Shown here piece after piece: positions 17,194-24,150 of a DNA stretch of 64,000 bases (position 1 is its first letter; every line of letters begins with the position of its first letter). Source of the DNA: Planctomycetota bacterium (GTDB taxonomy: Bacteria; Planctomycetota; SZUA-567; H5-PLA8); contig JABTUM010000001.1 in NCBI GenBank assembly GCA_015075375.1, positions 863,201 through 927,200 of the forward strand. Direction: 5' to 3'. The translations under genes were made by a program, and so were the position numbers. The notes under the pieces were generated by a model. It ran no database searches, was not told the DNA's origin, and was given only the letters and a program-made list of their open reading frames with translations.

Positions 17194-18669
17194 ATGAAGG
17201 GTAGCGCATGGGGAGTTCGTGCGATCCAATCTGCACGATGGCTGCTGGCTGCGGGCTTGATGGGATTGGCTCTTCACGGCGCAGCCGGGGCCGAAGAAGC
17301 CGCGGCGCCCACGGTCGATACGGGCGATAACGCCTGGATGCTGGTGAGCTGCGCGCTGGTGCTGATGATGACGGCGCCGGGCCTCGCGCTCTTTTACGGC
17401 GGCTTGGTGCGGCAGAAGAACGTGCTGAGCACCATGATGCACAGCGTCTTCCTGATGGGCTTGATGTCGGTTTTGTGGGCGGTCTACGGCTACAGCATCG
17501 CGTTCGGTTCGGGCAACGCGTTCTTCGGTTCGCCGACCCAATACTTCCTGCTTAAGGATGTGGGCGGTGAGCCTTCGGCGTATGCCACCACCATCCCCCA
17601 CCAAACCTTCATGCTTTTCCAGATGATGTTCGCGATCATTACGCCGGCGCTGATCAGCGGTGCGTACGCCGAGCGCGTGAAGTTCAGCGCGATGGTGGTC
17701 TTTACGATTCTGTGGGGCACGTTCGTCTACTTCCCGCTGGCGCACATGGTCTGGGGCGCGGGCGGCCTGTTCAACTGGGTCGACGGCGCGAAGATCCCGG
17801 CGCTGGATTTCGCCGGCGGCACGGTCGTCCACATCAGCTCGGGCATCTCGGCGTTGGTCTTCGCCCTCGTGTTGGGCAAACGCCACGGCTACATGAAGGA
17901 ACCGATCCGGCCGCACAATCTGGTCCTGAGCATGGTCGGCGCGGCGCTGCTCTGGGTGGGCTGGTTCGGCTTTAACGCCGGCAGCGCGCTTTCGGCGGGC
18001 GCGGGCGCGTCTTCGGCCTTCGCGACGACACACTTCGCTTCGGCCGCCGGCGCCCTGGCGTGGGCGACGATGGAATGGCTGCTGCAAGGAAAGCCCAGCG
18101 CGCTGGGCACGATTTCGGGGCTCGTCGCGGGGCTGGTTTGCGTGACGCCCGCTGCGGGTTTCGTGACGATTCCTTCGGCGCTGCTGCTGGGGCTGGCGGC
18201 CGGCGTGGTCTGCTACCTGGCGGTGACTCGCCTGAAGCTGATGCTCGGATACGACGACAGCTTGGACGCCTTTGGCGTGCACGGTGTCGGTGGAACCCTG
18301 GGCGCGTTGCTCACGGGGTTGCTCGCCAGCGAAGTCGCAAATCCCGCGATCAAGGAGGTCAAGCTCGCCAGTGGCGAAACGATCTCGATGGTGGGCGGCG
18401 GAGCGCAGTTCGTGAACCAGCTCCTTTCGGTGCTGATCACCGTGGCCATCGCGGGTGTCGCAACCTTTATCATCCTTAAGGTGCTGGACGCGACCATCGG
18501 CTTGCGCGTGAGCACGGAGGACGAACTCACCGGGCTGGACGTCAGCCAGCACGGCGAAGAAGCGTACTCGAAGGAGTTCGGTGCGGGCTTGGGTGCGGCT
18601 CCGGCCGGCCACGGCGATTTAACCCACGCTTCTGCATCCGCACCCCAATTGGCAAAAGGCGGCGCGTAG
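17194..18669 (+). CDS. amtB: Ammonium transporter (Amt family), first copy
   Basis: A 491-residue ammonium/ammonia channel of the cytoplasmic membrane. A signal-like N-terminal helix ending in AGAEEA is followed by eleven helices starting at DNAWMLVSCALVLMMTAPGL. The twin pore histidines are found in FAGGTVVHISSG and VHGVGGTLGALL, and the entrance region has LFYGGLVRQKNVLS. The C-terminal cytoplasmic tail (GLRVSTEDELTGLDVSQHGEEAY) is the GlnK-responsive segment, so PII control is likely. The start ATG 17194 follows a purine-rich AGGGGAGAGGGGAG; a longer in-frame reading from 17092 would overlap the sigma-54 promoter. The gene lies upstream of a second amt gene, with a terminator between them. 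Confidence 0.95.
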   Translation: MKGSAWGVRAIQSARWLLAAGLMGLALHGAAGAEEAAAPTVDTGDNAWMLVSCALVLMMTAPGLALFYGGLVRQKNVLSTMMHSVFLMGLMSVLWAVYGYSIAFGSGNAFFGSPTQYFLLKDVGGEPSAYATTIPHQTFMLFQMMFAIITPALISGAYAERVKFSAMVVFTILWGTFVYFPLAHMVWGAGGLFNWVDGAKIPALDFAGGTVVHISSGISALVFALVLGKRHGYMKEPIRPHNLVLSMVGAALLWVGWFGFNAGSALSAGAGASSAFATTHFASAAGALAWATMEWLLQGKPSALGTISGLVAGLVCVTPAAGFVTIPSALLLGLAAGVVCYLAVTRLKLMLGYDDSLDAFGVHGVGGTLGALLTGLLASEVANPAIKEVKLASGETISMVGGGAQFVNQLLSVLITVAIAGVATFIILKVLDATIGLRVSTEDELTGLDVSQHGEEAYSKEFGAGLGAAPAGHGDLTHASASAPQLAKGGA

Positions 18670-18744
18670 TCGCTCGCTGAAATGTTTTGCTTGAAGTGCG
18701 TCTTATTATTTAAGGTTGGTGCTGCATAGGTCGATAAAACAAGA

Positions 18745-18780
18745 GGGAGCCGAGACCCCAAACTCTCGGCTCCCTTATTT
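18745..18780 (+). terminator. Intrinsic terminator of the first ammonium transporter gene
   Basis: GGGAGCCGAGA (18745-18755) pairs perfectly with TCTCGGCTCCC (18764-18774) around an 8-nt loop and is followed by TTATTTATTCTT. This is a classic intrinsic terminator. It separates the two amt genes into independent units, so each needs its own promoter. Confidence 0.9.
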
Positions 18781-18942
18781 ATTCTTGCACACCCTTATGT
18801 TCAATAATCACCACTCATGCACAAATTATGGGTGGTTAAAAACGAATCATCGTGGTGCCCAACCTGATCTAATACAGCCACTTCGCTCAATAAACTCCTA
18901 CTGATGAATGGTTTAAGAGCTTCCTTACGCACAGGTGAGGAA

Positions 18943-18959
18943 GTGGCAACCAGCTTGCC
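18943..18959 (+). promoter_or_regulatory. Sigma-54 (RpoN) promoter of the second ammonium transporter gene
   Basis: GTGGCAACCAGCTTGCC matches TGGCAC-N5-TTGCW, with GG at 18945-18946 and GC at 18957-18958 separated by 10 bp. The predicted start near 18970 gives a leader of about 48 nt before ATG 19018. It is the same class of promoter as the one before the first amt gene, and the two independent matches reinforce each other. Confidence 0.75.
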
Positions 18960-19017
18960 TTAAGCCTCCCGGCCATGGTGGCCAAGGGTGAGAACCAGGG
19001 AAGAGGGAGGATTTACG

Positions 19018-20574
19018 ATGTCTGCTGCCGCATGTTACCCCAGCAGTACCAGGGGCCGATGGGGGGCTTGGTTGGCCCTCATGGGATTGCTGATGAGCCT
19101 TTCGTTCGGGGCGCTGGGCGAAGAAACCGCTCCGGCAGCCGAACCGGCGGCCGCGCCGGCCACCGAAGAGGCGGAAGCGCCGCCCACGCCGGCCGATAAC
19201 GCCGCCGCGCTCGCGACGCTGAACGACAACGCCAATATCCTGTGGACGTGTTTGGCGGCGTTCCTGGTCTTCTTCATGCAGGCCGGATTCGCGCTGGTCG
19301 AAGCGGGCCTGACGCGTGCCAAGAACGCGTGCAACATTCTGATGAAGAACTTGATGGACTTCGCGATCGGATCGCTGGTGTTCTGGGTGCTCGGATTCGG
19401 GCTGATGTTCGGCCTGACCAAGGGTGGCTGGATCGGCGGGAACGCGTTCTTCTTCGACGCCGAACCGATGGCGGCGGCGACGGGCAAGTCGGTGGGCTTT
19501 TCCTGGGCGTTTCTGATCTTCCAGACGGTCTTCGCGGCCACGGCGGCGACGATCGTTTCGGGCGCGATGGCCGAACGGACCAAGTTCACGAGCTACCTGA
19601 TCTACAGCGCGTTCATCACGGCCTTCGTCTACCCAATCATCGGGCACTGGGCGTGGGGCAACCTGTTCTTCGGCGACAACTCGAGCTGGCTGATGGAGCG
19701 TGGCTTCGTCGACTTCGCCGGTTCGACGGTCGTGCACTCGGTCGGCGGCTGGGCGGCGTTGGCCGGAGCGATCGTACTCGGACCGCGCTTGGGCAAGTAC
19801 GGAAAGGACGGCAAGATCCGCCCGATCCTGGGTCACAACATGGCCTTCGTGGCGCTGGGCGTCTTCATCCTGTGGCTGGGCTGGTTCGGCTTTAACCCGG
19901 GCAGCACCTGCGCCGTCGGCGGCGATATGGCCCGCGTCGCGGTGACCACGAACCTGGCCGGTGCGGCGGGTGCGCTCGCTTCGCTGGTGCTGAGCTGGAT
20001 CCTCTTCAAGAAGCCGGACACCTCGATGACCTTCAACGGCGTACTGGCCGGCTTGGTCGGGATCACGGCGGGCTGCTACAACATGACGCCTTCGGGATCG
20101 ATCCTGGTCGGTCTGCTCTGCGGCACGGCAGTGGTCTGCGCGGTGCTCTTCTTCGATAAGATCCGCGTCGACGATCCGGTGGGTGCGGTATCGGTCCACG
20201 GCGTCTGCGGTGCGCTGGGCACGTTGATGGTTGGGTTGTGGGGCGTCAAGTACGGCGGTGAAGCCCTGGAGCCCATCGGGCTGCTTAACGGAGGCGGTTC
20301 GGCCCAGTTCGTCACCCAGCTCATGGGGGTCGGCGCGGCCTTCCTGCTCGTCTTCCCCACCATGTTGGTCCTCTTCACGATCCTCAAGCACACGGTCGGC
20401 CTGCGCGTCAGCGAGCAGGAAGAGATCGAAGGCTTGGACCTGCACGAGCACGGCAATGAGGCCTACGCTCGCGATACGATGGTCACCACGTCGGGTGGCC
20501 AGTCGATCGAAGCTTTGGGCGTGGCCACGGCCCCGTCCATGGCGAAGTTGGCCGCCGAACACGGCGCGCCTTAA
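19018..20574 (+). CDS. amt: Ammonium transporter (Amt family), second copy
   Basis: A 518-residue paralogue of the preceding transporter, and clearly divergent from it. It has a signal peptide-like helix (WLALMGLLMSLSFGALG), an Ala/Glu/Pro-rich linker, then eleven predicted helices starting at NANILWTCLAAFLVFFMQAGFA. The pore histidines lie in FAGSTVVHSVGG and VHGVCGALGTL. This subgroup has the FALVEAGLTRAKNACNILMKN entry helix typical of Amt1-like rather than AmtB-like proteins. The cytoplasmic tail repeats the GLRVSEQEEIEGLDLHEHGNEAY pattern that binds PII proteins. The start ATG 19018 follows GAGGGAGG with 7 bp spacing. A duplicated hairpin module follows the stop. Confidence 0.94.
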   Translation: MSAAACYPSSTRGRWGAWLALMGLLMSLSFGALGEETAPAAEPAAAPATEEAEAPPTPADNAAALATLNDNANILWTCLAAFLVFFMQAGFALVEAGLTRAKNACNILMKNLMDFAIGSLVFWVLGFGLMFGLTKGGWIGGNAFFFDAEPMAAATGKSVGFSWAFLIFQTVFAATAATIVSGAMAERTKFTSYLIYSAFITAFVYPIIGHWAWGNLFFGDNSSWLMERGFVDFAGSTVVHSVGGWAALAGAIVLGPRLGKYGKDGKIRPILGHNMAFVALGVFILWLGWFGFNPGSTCAVGGDMARVAVTTNLAGAAGALASLVLSWILFKKPDTSMTFNGVLAGLVGITAGCYNMTPSGSILVGLLCGTAVVCAVLFFDKIRVDDPVGAVSVHGVCGALGTLMVGLWGVKYGGEALEPIGLLNGGGSAQFVTQLMGVGAAFLLVFPTMLVLFTILKHTVGLRVSEQEEIEGLDLHEHGNEAYARDTMVTTSGGQSIEALGVATAPSMAKLAAEHGAP

Positions 20575-20592
20575 GCGAGGCCGGAACTCCCG

Positions 20593-20657
20593 GCAGGCCG
20601 GACCCCCTCCGGCCGCTCACCCCGGCGGCGTGGGAGCCCAAACTCCCACGCCGCTGT
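20593..20657 (+). terminator. Terminator-like double-hairpin module, copy 1
   Basis: The module has two hairpins. GGCCGGA/TCCGGCC (20596-20602 with 20608-20614) is followed by a perfect 12-bp stem, GCGGCGTGGGAG (20625-20636) with CTCCCACGCCGC (20643-20654), with a 6-nt loop, then TGTATGCTCTT. It lies 18 bp after the stop of the second amt gene and is nearly identical to the module at 20712-20778. Confidence 0.75.
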
Positions 20658-20711
20658 ATGCTCTTAACGCAGACGCGCGGTTCGAAAGCTGATTTGACCC
20701 TCCGGCATGCA

Positions 20712-20778
20712 GCAGGCCGGACTCCCTCCGGCCCGCTCACCCCGGCGGCGTGGGAGCCTAAAACTCCCACGCCGCTGT
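20712..20778 (+). repeat. Terminator-like double-hairpin module, copy 2 (direct repeat of 20593-20657)
   Basis: The same order of elements as copy 1: GGCCGGA/TCCGGCC, then GCTCACCCCG, then the perfect stem GCGGCGTGGGAG (20745-20756) with CTCCCACGCCGC (20764-20775), followed by TGTTCTTT. It differs from copy 1 by one extra C, one extra loop A, and single substitutions in the loops. The stems are unchanged. It ends 38 bp before the queA start. Two conserved copies point to a recent duplication or an intergenic repeat family. Confidence 0.8.
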
Positions 20779-20816
20779 TCTTTGACGCGACGCGCTTCAC
20801 TCGCTACCGTTCCGGC

Positions 20817-21914
20817 GTGAAGACCGCGGACTTCGACTACCACCTGCCGCCCGAATGCATCGCGCAGCAACCGTTGCCCCGGCGCGACGGCGCGCGTCTG
20901 CTCACGCTCGACCGCGCGGCGCGCACCTGGCGCGACCGGACGGTGCTCGAACTGCCCGAAATCCTCCGCCCCGGCGACTTGCTCGTCTTCAACGACACCC
21001 GCGTCATTCCCGCCCGCTTGCGCGCAACGCGGGAAGAGACCGGCGGCAAAGTGGAAGTCTTCCTGCTGCCGCCGGAACCGGGCGAACTCGAACGGCTTCA
21101 GCCGCTCGCGCCCGGCGAAACCGTGCGCCGCGCGCTGACACGCAGCGGCGGAAAGCTGCGCACAGGCGAATCCCTGGCGCTTCCCGGCGCATTGAAGGCC
21201 AGGCTGCTTGAACGCCGCGGCGAGGCCGGCGAGGTGCTCGCGTTCGCGTTGCCCGCGGACCGTTTCGACGCGTACCTGGATGCGCACGGCGAAGTTCCGC
21301 TTCCCCCGTACATCGCTCGAGCGGAAGGCGATTCCAACATCGTAGACCGCGAGCGCTACCAGACCGTCTTCGCTCGGGAACGCGGCGCAGTGGCGGCGCC
21401 GACGGCGGGGTTGCATTTCACGCCCGAATTGCTCGAAGCTTTGGATCGCCGCGGCGTGCGGCGCGCGGCCGTGACGCTGCATGTGGGCTTGGGCACGTTT
21501 CGGACGGTCAAGACCGAACGCATCGAAGAACACTACGTAGATCCCGAGCCGTTCCAGGTGCCGGCGGCGACGGCCGAAGCCGTAGCCGCGGCGAAACGCG
21601 AAGGGCGGCGCGTCATCCCCGTCGGCAGTACCGCCACGCGCACCCTGGAAGCGTGCTGGGACGCGCCGGCGCGAACGTTGCGCTCGGGGTACGGGCGGAC
21701 CGATTTATTTTTGCGCCCGCCGTGCCGATTCCAGGTCGCAGATGCGCTGCTGACGAACTTTCACCTGCCGCGCTCGAGCCTCCTGATGCTCGTCGCCGCT
21801 TTTTCCTCTCCCGGGGGCGAAGACGGCCTCGAGTTCGTTCTGCGCGCCTACGAACACGCCAAAGCGGCCGGGTACCGCTTTTTCAGCTACGGGGATGCTT
21901 GCCTGTTCGAGTAA
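20817..21914 (+). CDS. queA: S-adenosylmethionine:tRNA ribosyltransferase-isomerase
   Basis: A 365-residue enzyme that transfers and isomerises the ribosyl part of SAM onto 7-aminomethyl-7-deazaguanine in tRNA to form epoxyqueuosine. The N-terminus TADFDYHLPPECIAQQPLPRRD is diagnostic, as are LLVFNDTRVIPARL, VAAPTAGLHFTPELL, LHVGLGTFRTV and the C-terminal LTNFHLPRSSLLMLV. The GTG at 20817 is chosen because it puts the family N-terminus at residue 2. Upstream in-frame starts back to 20658 run through the repeated hairpins and encode nothing family-like. The gene converges with the RNase HII-like gene, 3 bp away. Confidence 0.95.
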   Translation: MKTADFDYHLPPECIAQQPLPRRDGARLLTLDRAARTWRDRTVLELPEILRPGDLLVFNDTRVIPARLRATREETGGKVEVFLLPPEPGELERLQPLAPGETVRRALTRSGGKLRTGESLALPGALKARLLERRGEAGEVLAFALPADRFDAYLDAHGEVPLPPYIARAEGDSNIVDRERYQTVFARERGAVAAPTAGLHFTPELLEALDRRGVRRAAVTLHVGLGTFRTVKTERIEEHYVDPEPFQVPAATAEAVAAAKREGRRVIPVGSTATRTLEACWDAPARTLRSGYGRTDLFLRPPCRFQVADALLTNFHLPRSSLLMLVAAFSSPGGEDGLEFVLRAYEHAKAAGYRFFSYGDACLFE

Positions 21915-21917
21915 CGC

Positions 21918-22871
21918 TCACCGCGCGCGGATCAGGTCGGCGTCGGCCAGTTTGAGACCCGCGCGTAAAGCCACCGTCTCGCGCAGGAAGCGTTGCGCGT
22001 CGGTGTAATAACCGGCCGTGGGCGCGAGTTCCGGCGCGTGCGTACGGAACCAGGCGTTGAAGCGCGCCATGCTCAGTTCGCGCGCGAGCTTCGCGGCCAT
22101 GCTGGCGAGCGCCACCGGCAGCGATGCGCCGTCGGCTTTTTCTCGGAATTCCACCGCAACGCGCCGCGCATCCCAATCCAGTTCGTAGGCGCTTCGCGCC
22201 TTGGACTCCTCCGTAATCCGCGGCAGCGCCCCGTCGAAGGATGCGGCCAACGAAGGCGCGTAAAACTTTCTGCCGCCCAGGCGATCCACGACCGCGTGCA
22301 CGGCTTCCCCGGGCCGGGCGAAGCCGGCGGCGGCACGAAGCAGAGCGCCGGCGCGGCGTCCGTTCACTTCGGCTTTATTACCCCAGCGTTCCACGTCCCG
22401 GTTAAAAGCGCCTGCCGGCAACGCACGCGCGCGATAGTGGACGACTTCCACGGCCCCCGCGGCCAGGCAGGCGCGCAAAGCTGCGGCATGCTTGATTCCA
22501 TCCGGAATTTCGACGGGAGGCGCCGGCGCGCGGCCCCACGGTTCTCGCGCGAGGGCCTCCGCGTCTTCGGCATCCAGAAGCGTCTCGAGCTTGCCGTCCC
22601 ATGGGGCGCCGCATGCGGCTTCGAAAAAGGCCGAAACGGCCAGCCCCAGCCGCTCCCGTTTGCGCGGGCCGGCATGGACAAGCTTCGAATCGTCAACGGC
22701 TATGGTGCCGGGAGGAGCGGGCATGCGTGAAACGGATGGCGCAAGCCTGTGCCATAAGTCGCCGTGCCAGGCCGGCGAGGCCGTCTCGGGCACCCGCAGC
22801 ACGCACAGCCCGTGGCACAATGGCCCCAACACCGGCCCGTACCCGGCTTCGTCCACGCCCACGAGTAGCAT
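21918..22871 (-). CDS. Ribonuclease HII-like protein, divergent
   Basis: A 317-residue protein. The N-terminus LLVGVDEAGYGPVLGPLCHG matches the RNase HII active-site strand (GIDEAGRGPLAGPV) and includes the acidic pair Asp7-Glu8; VDDSKLV matches the second conserved block (xxDSKxL). Canonical RNase HII has Arg or Lys after DEAG and is around 200-260 residues long. Here the position is Tyr, and the enzyme is longer with an insertion after the DSK block. The family removes RNA from DNA hybrids and ribonucleotides from DNA. Given the GR-to-GY change, activity should be tested, not assumed. It is the only gene in its unit. Confidence 0.75.
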   Translation of the reverse strand: MLLVGVDEAGYGPVLGPLCHGLCVLRVPETASPAWHGDLWHRLAPSVSRMPAPPGTIAVDDSKLVHAGPRKRERLGLAVSAFFEAACGAPWDGKLETLLDAEDAEALAREPWGRAPAPPVEIPDGIKHAAALRACLAAGAVEVVHYRARALPAGAFNRDVERWGNKAEVNGRRAGALLRAAAGFARPGEAVHAVVDRLGGRKFYAPSLAASFDGALPRITEESKARSAYELDWDARRVAVEFREKADGASLPVALASMAAKLARELSMARFNAWFRTHAPELAPTAGYYTDAQRFLRETVALRAGLKLADADLIRAR

Positions 22872-22916
22872 GCGCTCAGTTTACCGGGCATCCCCGTGTG
22901 GCTACGGGAAAACGCA

Positions 22917-24125
22917 TCAACGCAGTTTACCCAGCGCGTCTTTCGCGGCGGCCATACCCTGAACGATATCCTCACGCGGCGTCGCGAAGCTCAAGCGCAG
23001 ATAGCCGTCCTGCATGAACCCCGTGCCGCTGGCGGTGATGACGCCCGAAGACGTGCAGAGGTACTCGGAGACGTCGTCGCTGCTGGAGATGGTTTTGCCG
23101 TCCGGCGTGCGCTTGCCCAGGCAGGCCCGGACATCCCAAAAAGAATAAAAGGTGGCGGGCGTGGGCCAGACGCGCGTGTGCGGCATGCCTTCGGATTCCT
23201 TTTGAATCAGATCGCGCAGCGCCTGCAATTCGTCGTGCAGGCCCTGATCGTACGGCTGCGAGATCGCGGTGATGGCGGCCACCTGCGTCGGCGTCGCGGG
23301 GCCGGACGTGTAATGGCTTTGAAGGTTCACCATCGCCTTGGCGGTGTCGTCAGGCGCGACGGCCCAGCCGATGCGCAAGCCGCCGGTGCGTCGGAAATTC
23401 TTGGACATGCCGTCGATCTGAATCAACCACGGGCGTGTGCGGTCGTCGATGCGCGGCTCCGGGAATTTCCGGCCGTCGAATACCAGCCGCCAGTACAGAC
23501 GGTCGTAGACGAAGTAGATGCGGTGCTTGACGCACACGTCGAGCAGCGCATTCACTTCGTCCTGATCGTAGAGCTGCGCCGTCGGGTTCACGGGATTGTT
23601 GAGCAGAAATAGCTTCGCGTGCGGGCGCATGCGCAGATTGCGCTCGAGATCTTCGGGCACGATTTTCAGATCCTGCTCGTGGCGTTCGCGCGGGATCACC
23701 TGCACCGGAAAGGCGTACGCGGCCACCGCCAACGGCTGGTAACTGACCCAGGGCGCCGAGTCGAAGAGCACGCAGTCGGCGGGGTTGCAGATGGCCAGAA
23801 ACGTATTGAAGAGACTCTGCTTCGCGCCGGAGCTGATGATCACGTTGTCGATGCCGTACGCATTTTCTTGACCGAGCCACTTGAGCACCGCCTGCCTCAG
23901 CTCGGGCATGCCCGCCGGATCGGAATACATCGTGTGCTGTTCGTGAAACGCGCGCTCCCCCGCCTGCTTGATGGCCTCGTGCAGTTCGCCCTTCGTCTCG
24001 CCCAGGCCGAAATCGTAGACGGGTAGCTTCTGCCGCCGGCGCTCTTCGGCCAGGCGCTTGAGCGCCAGCGTCAGCGACGGGCGGAACTTGCTCATCTTGG
24101 CCGAAATCCGTTCGTGCGGTTCCAT
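22917..24125 (-). CDS. Aminotransferase class I/II, PLP-dependent
   Basis: A 402-residue fold type I aminotransferase, probably acting on an amino acid. Recognisable parts are the substrate/PLP-binding YSDPAGMPELRQAVLKWL region, ISSGAKQSLFNTF, LNNPVNPTAQLYDQ, and FVYDRLYWRLVFD. The Schiff-base lysine is in DGMSKNFRRTGGLRIGWAV (SKxxRxGGLRxG). The final GTGFMQDGYLRLSFATP is the usual family end. The ATG at 24125 (complement 24123-24125) removes an alanine-rich leader that other in-frame starts would add. It follows the MscS gene on the same strand by 25 bp. Substrate cannot be chosen; aspartate, alanine or aromatic acids are all possible. Confidence 0.9.
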   Translation of the reverse strand: MEPHERISAKMSKFRPSLTLALKRLAEERRRQKLPVYDFGLGETKGELHEAIKQAGERAFHEQHTMYSDPAGMPELRQAVLKWLGQENAYGIDNVIISSGAKQSLFNTFLAICNPADCVLFDSAPWVSYQPLAVAAYAFPVQVIPRERHEQDLKIVPEDLERNLRMRPHAKLFLLNNPVNPTAQLYDQDEVNALLDVCVKHRIYFVYDRLYWRLVFDGRKFPEPRIDDRTRPWLIQIDGMSKNFRRTGGLRIGWAVAPDDTAKAMVNLQSHYTSGPATPTQVAAITAISQPYDQGLHDELQALRDLIQKESEGMPHTRVWPTPATFYSFWDVRACLGKRTPDGKTISSSDDVSEYLCTSSGVITASGTGFMQDGYLRLSFATPREDIVQGMAAAKDALGKLR

Positions 24126-24150
24126 AGTCACTCCTTTAATCCAGGCGACG

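Larger units (their letters stand above)
18670..19017. promoter_or_regulatory. Regulatory spacer between the two ammonium transporter genes
   Basis: This 348-bp gap contains the terminator of the first amt gene (18745-18780), an AT-rich stretch, and the sigma-54 promoter of the second amt gene (18943-18959). Between them, TGCAC at 18818-18822 and GGTGC at 18854-18858 form inverted half-sites similar to the GCAC/GTGC arms of NtrC sites. Their spacing is much wider than the standard site, so this is only a candidate enhancer. No ORF of note is present. Confidence 0.5.

Noticed and set aside
18818..18858. TGCAC/GGTGC half-sites upstream of the second amt gene as an NtrC site
   Set aside because: The halves are about 40 bp apart, unlike the compact 17-bp NtrC operator; kept only as a weak candidate in the spacer entry.
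20658..20816. N-terminal extension of QueA from an upstream in-frame ATG
   Set aside because: It would translate the repeated hairpins; the family N-terminus begins right after GTG 20817.
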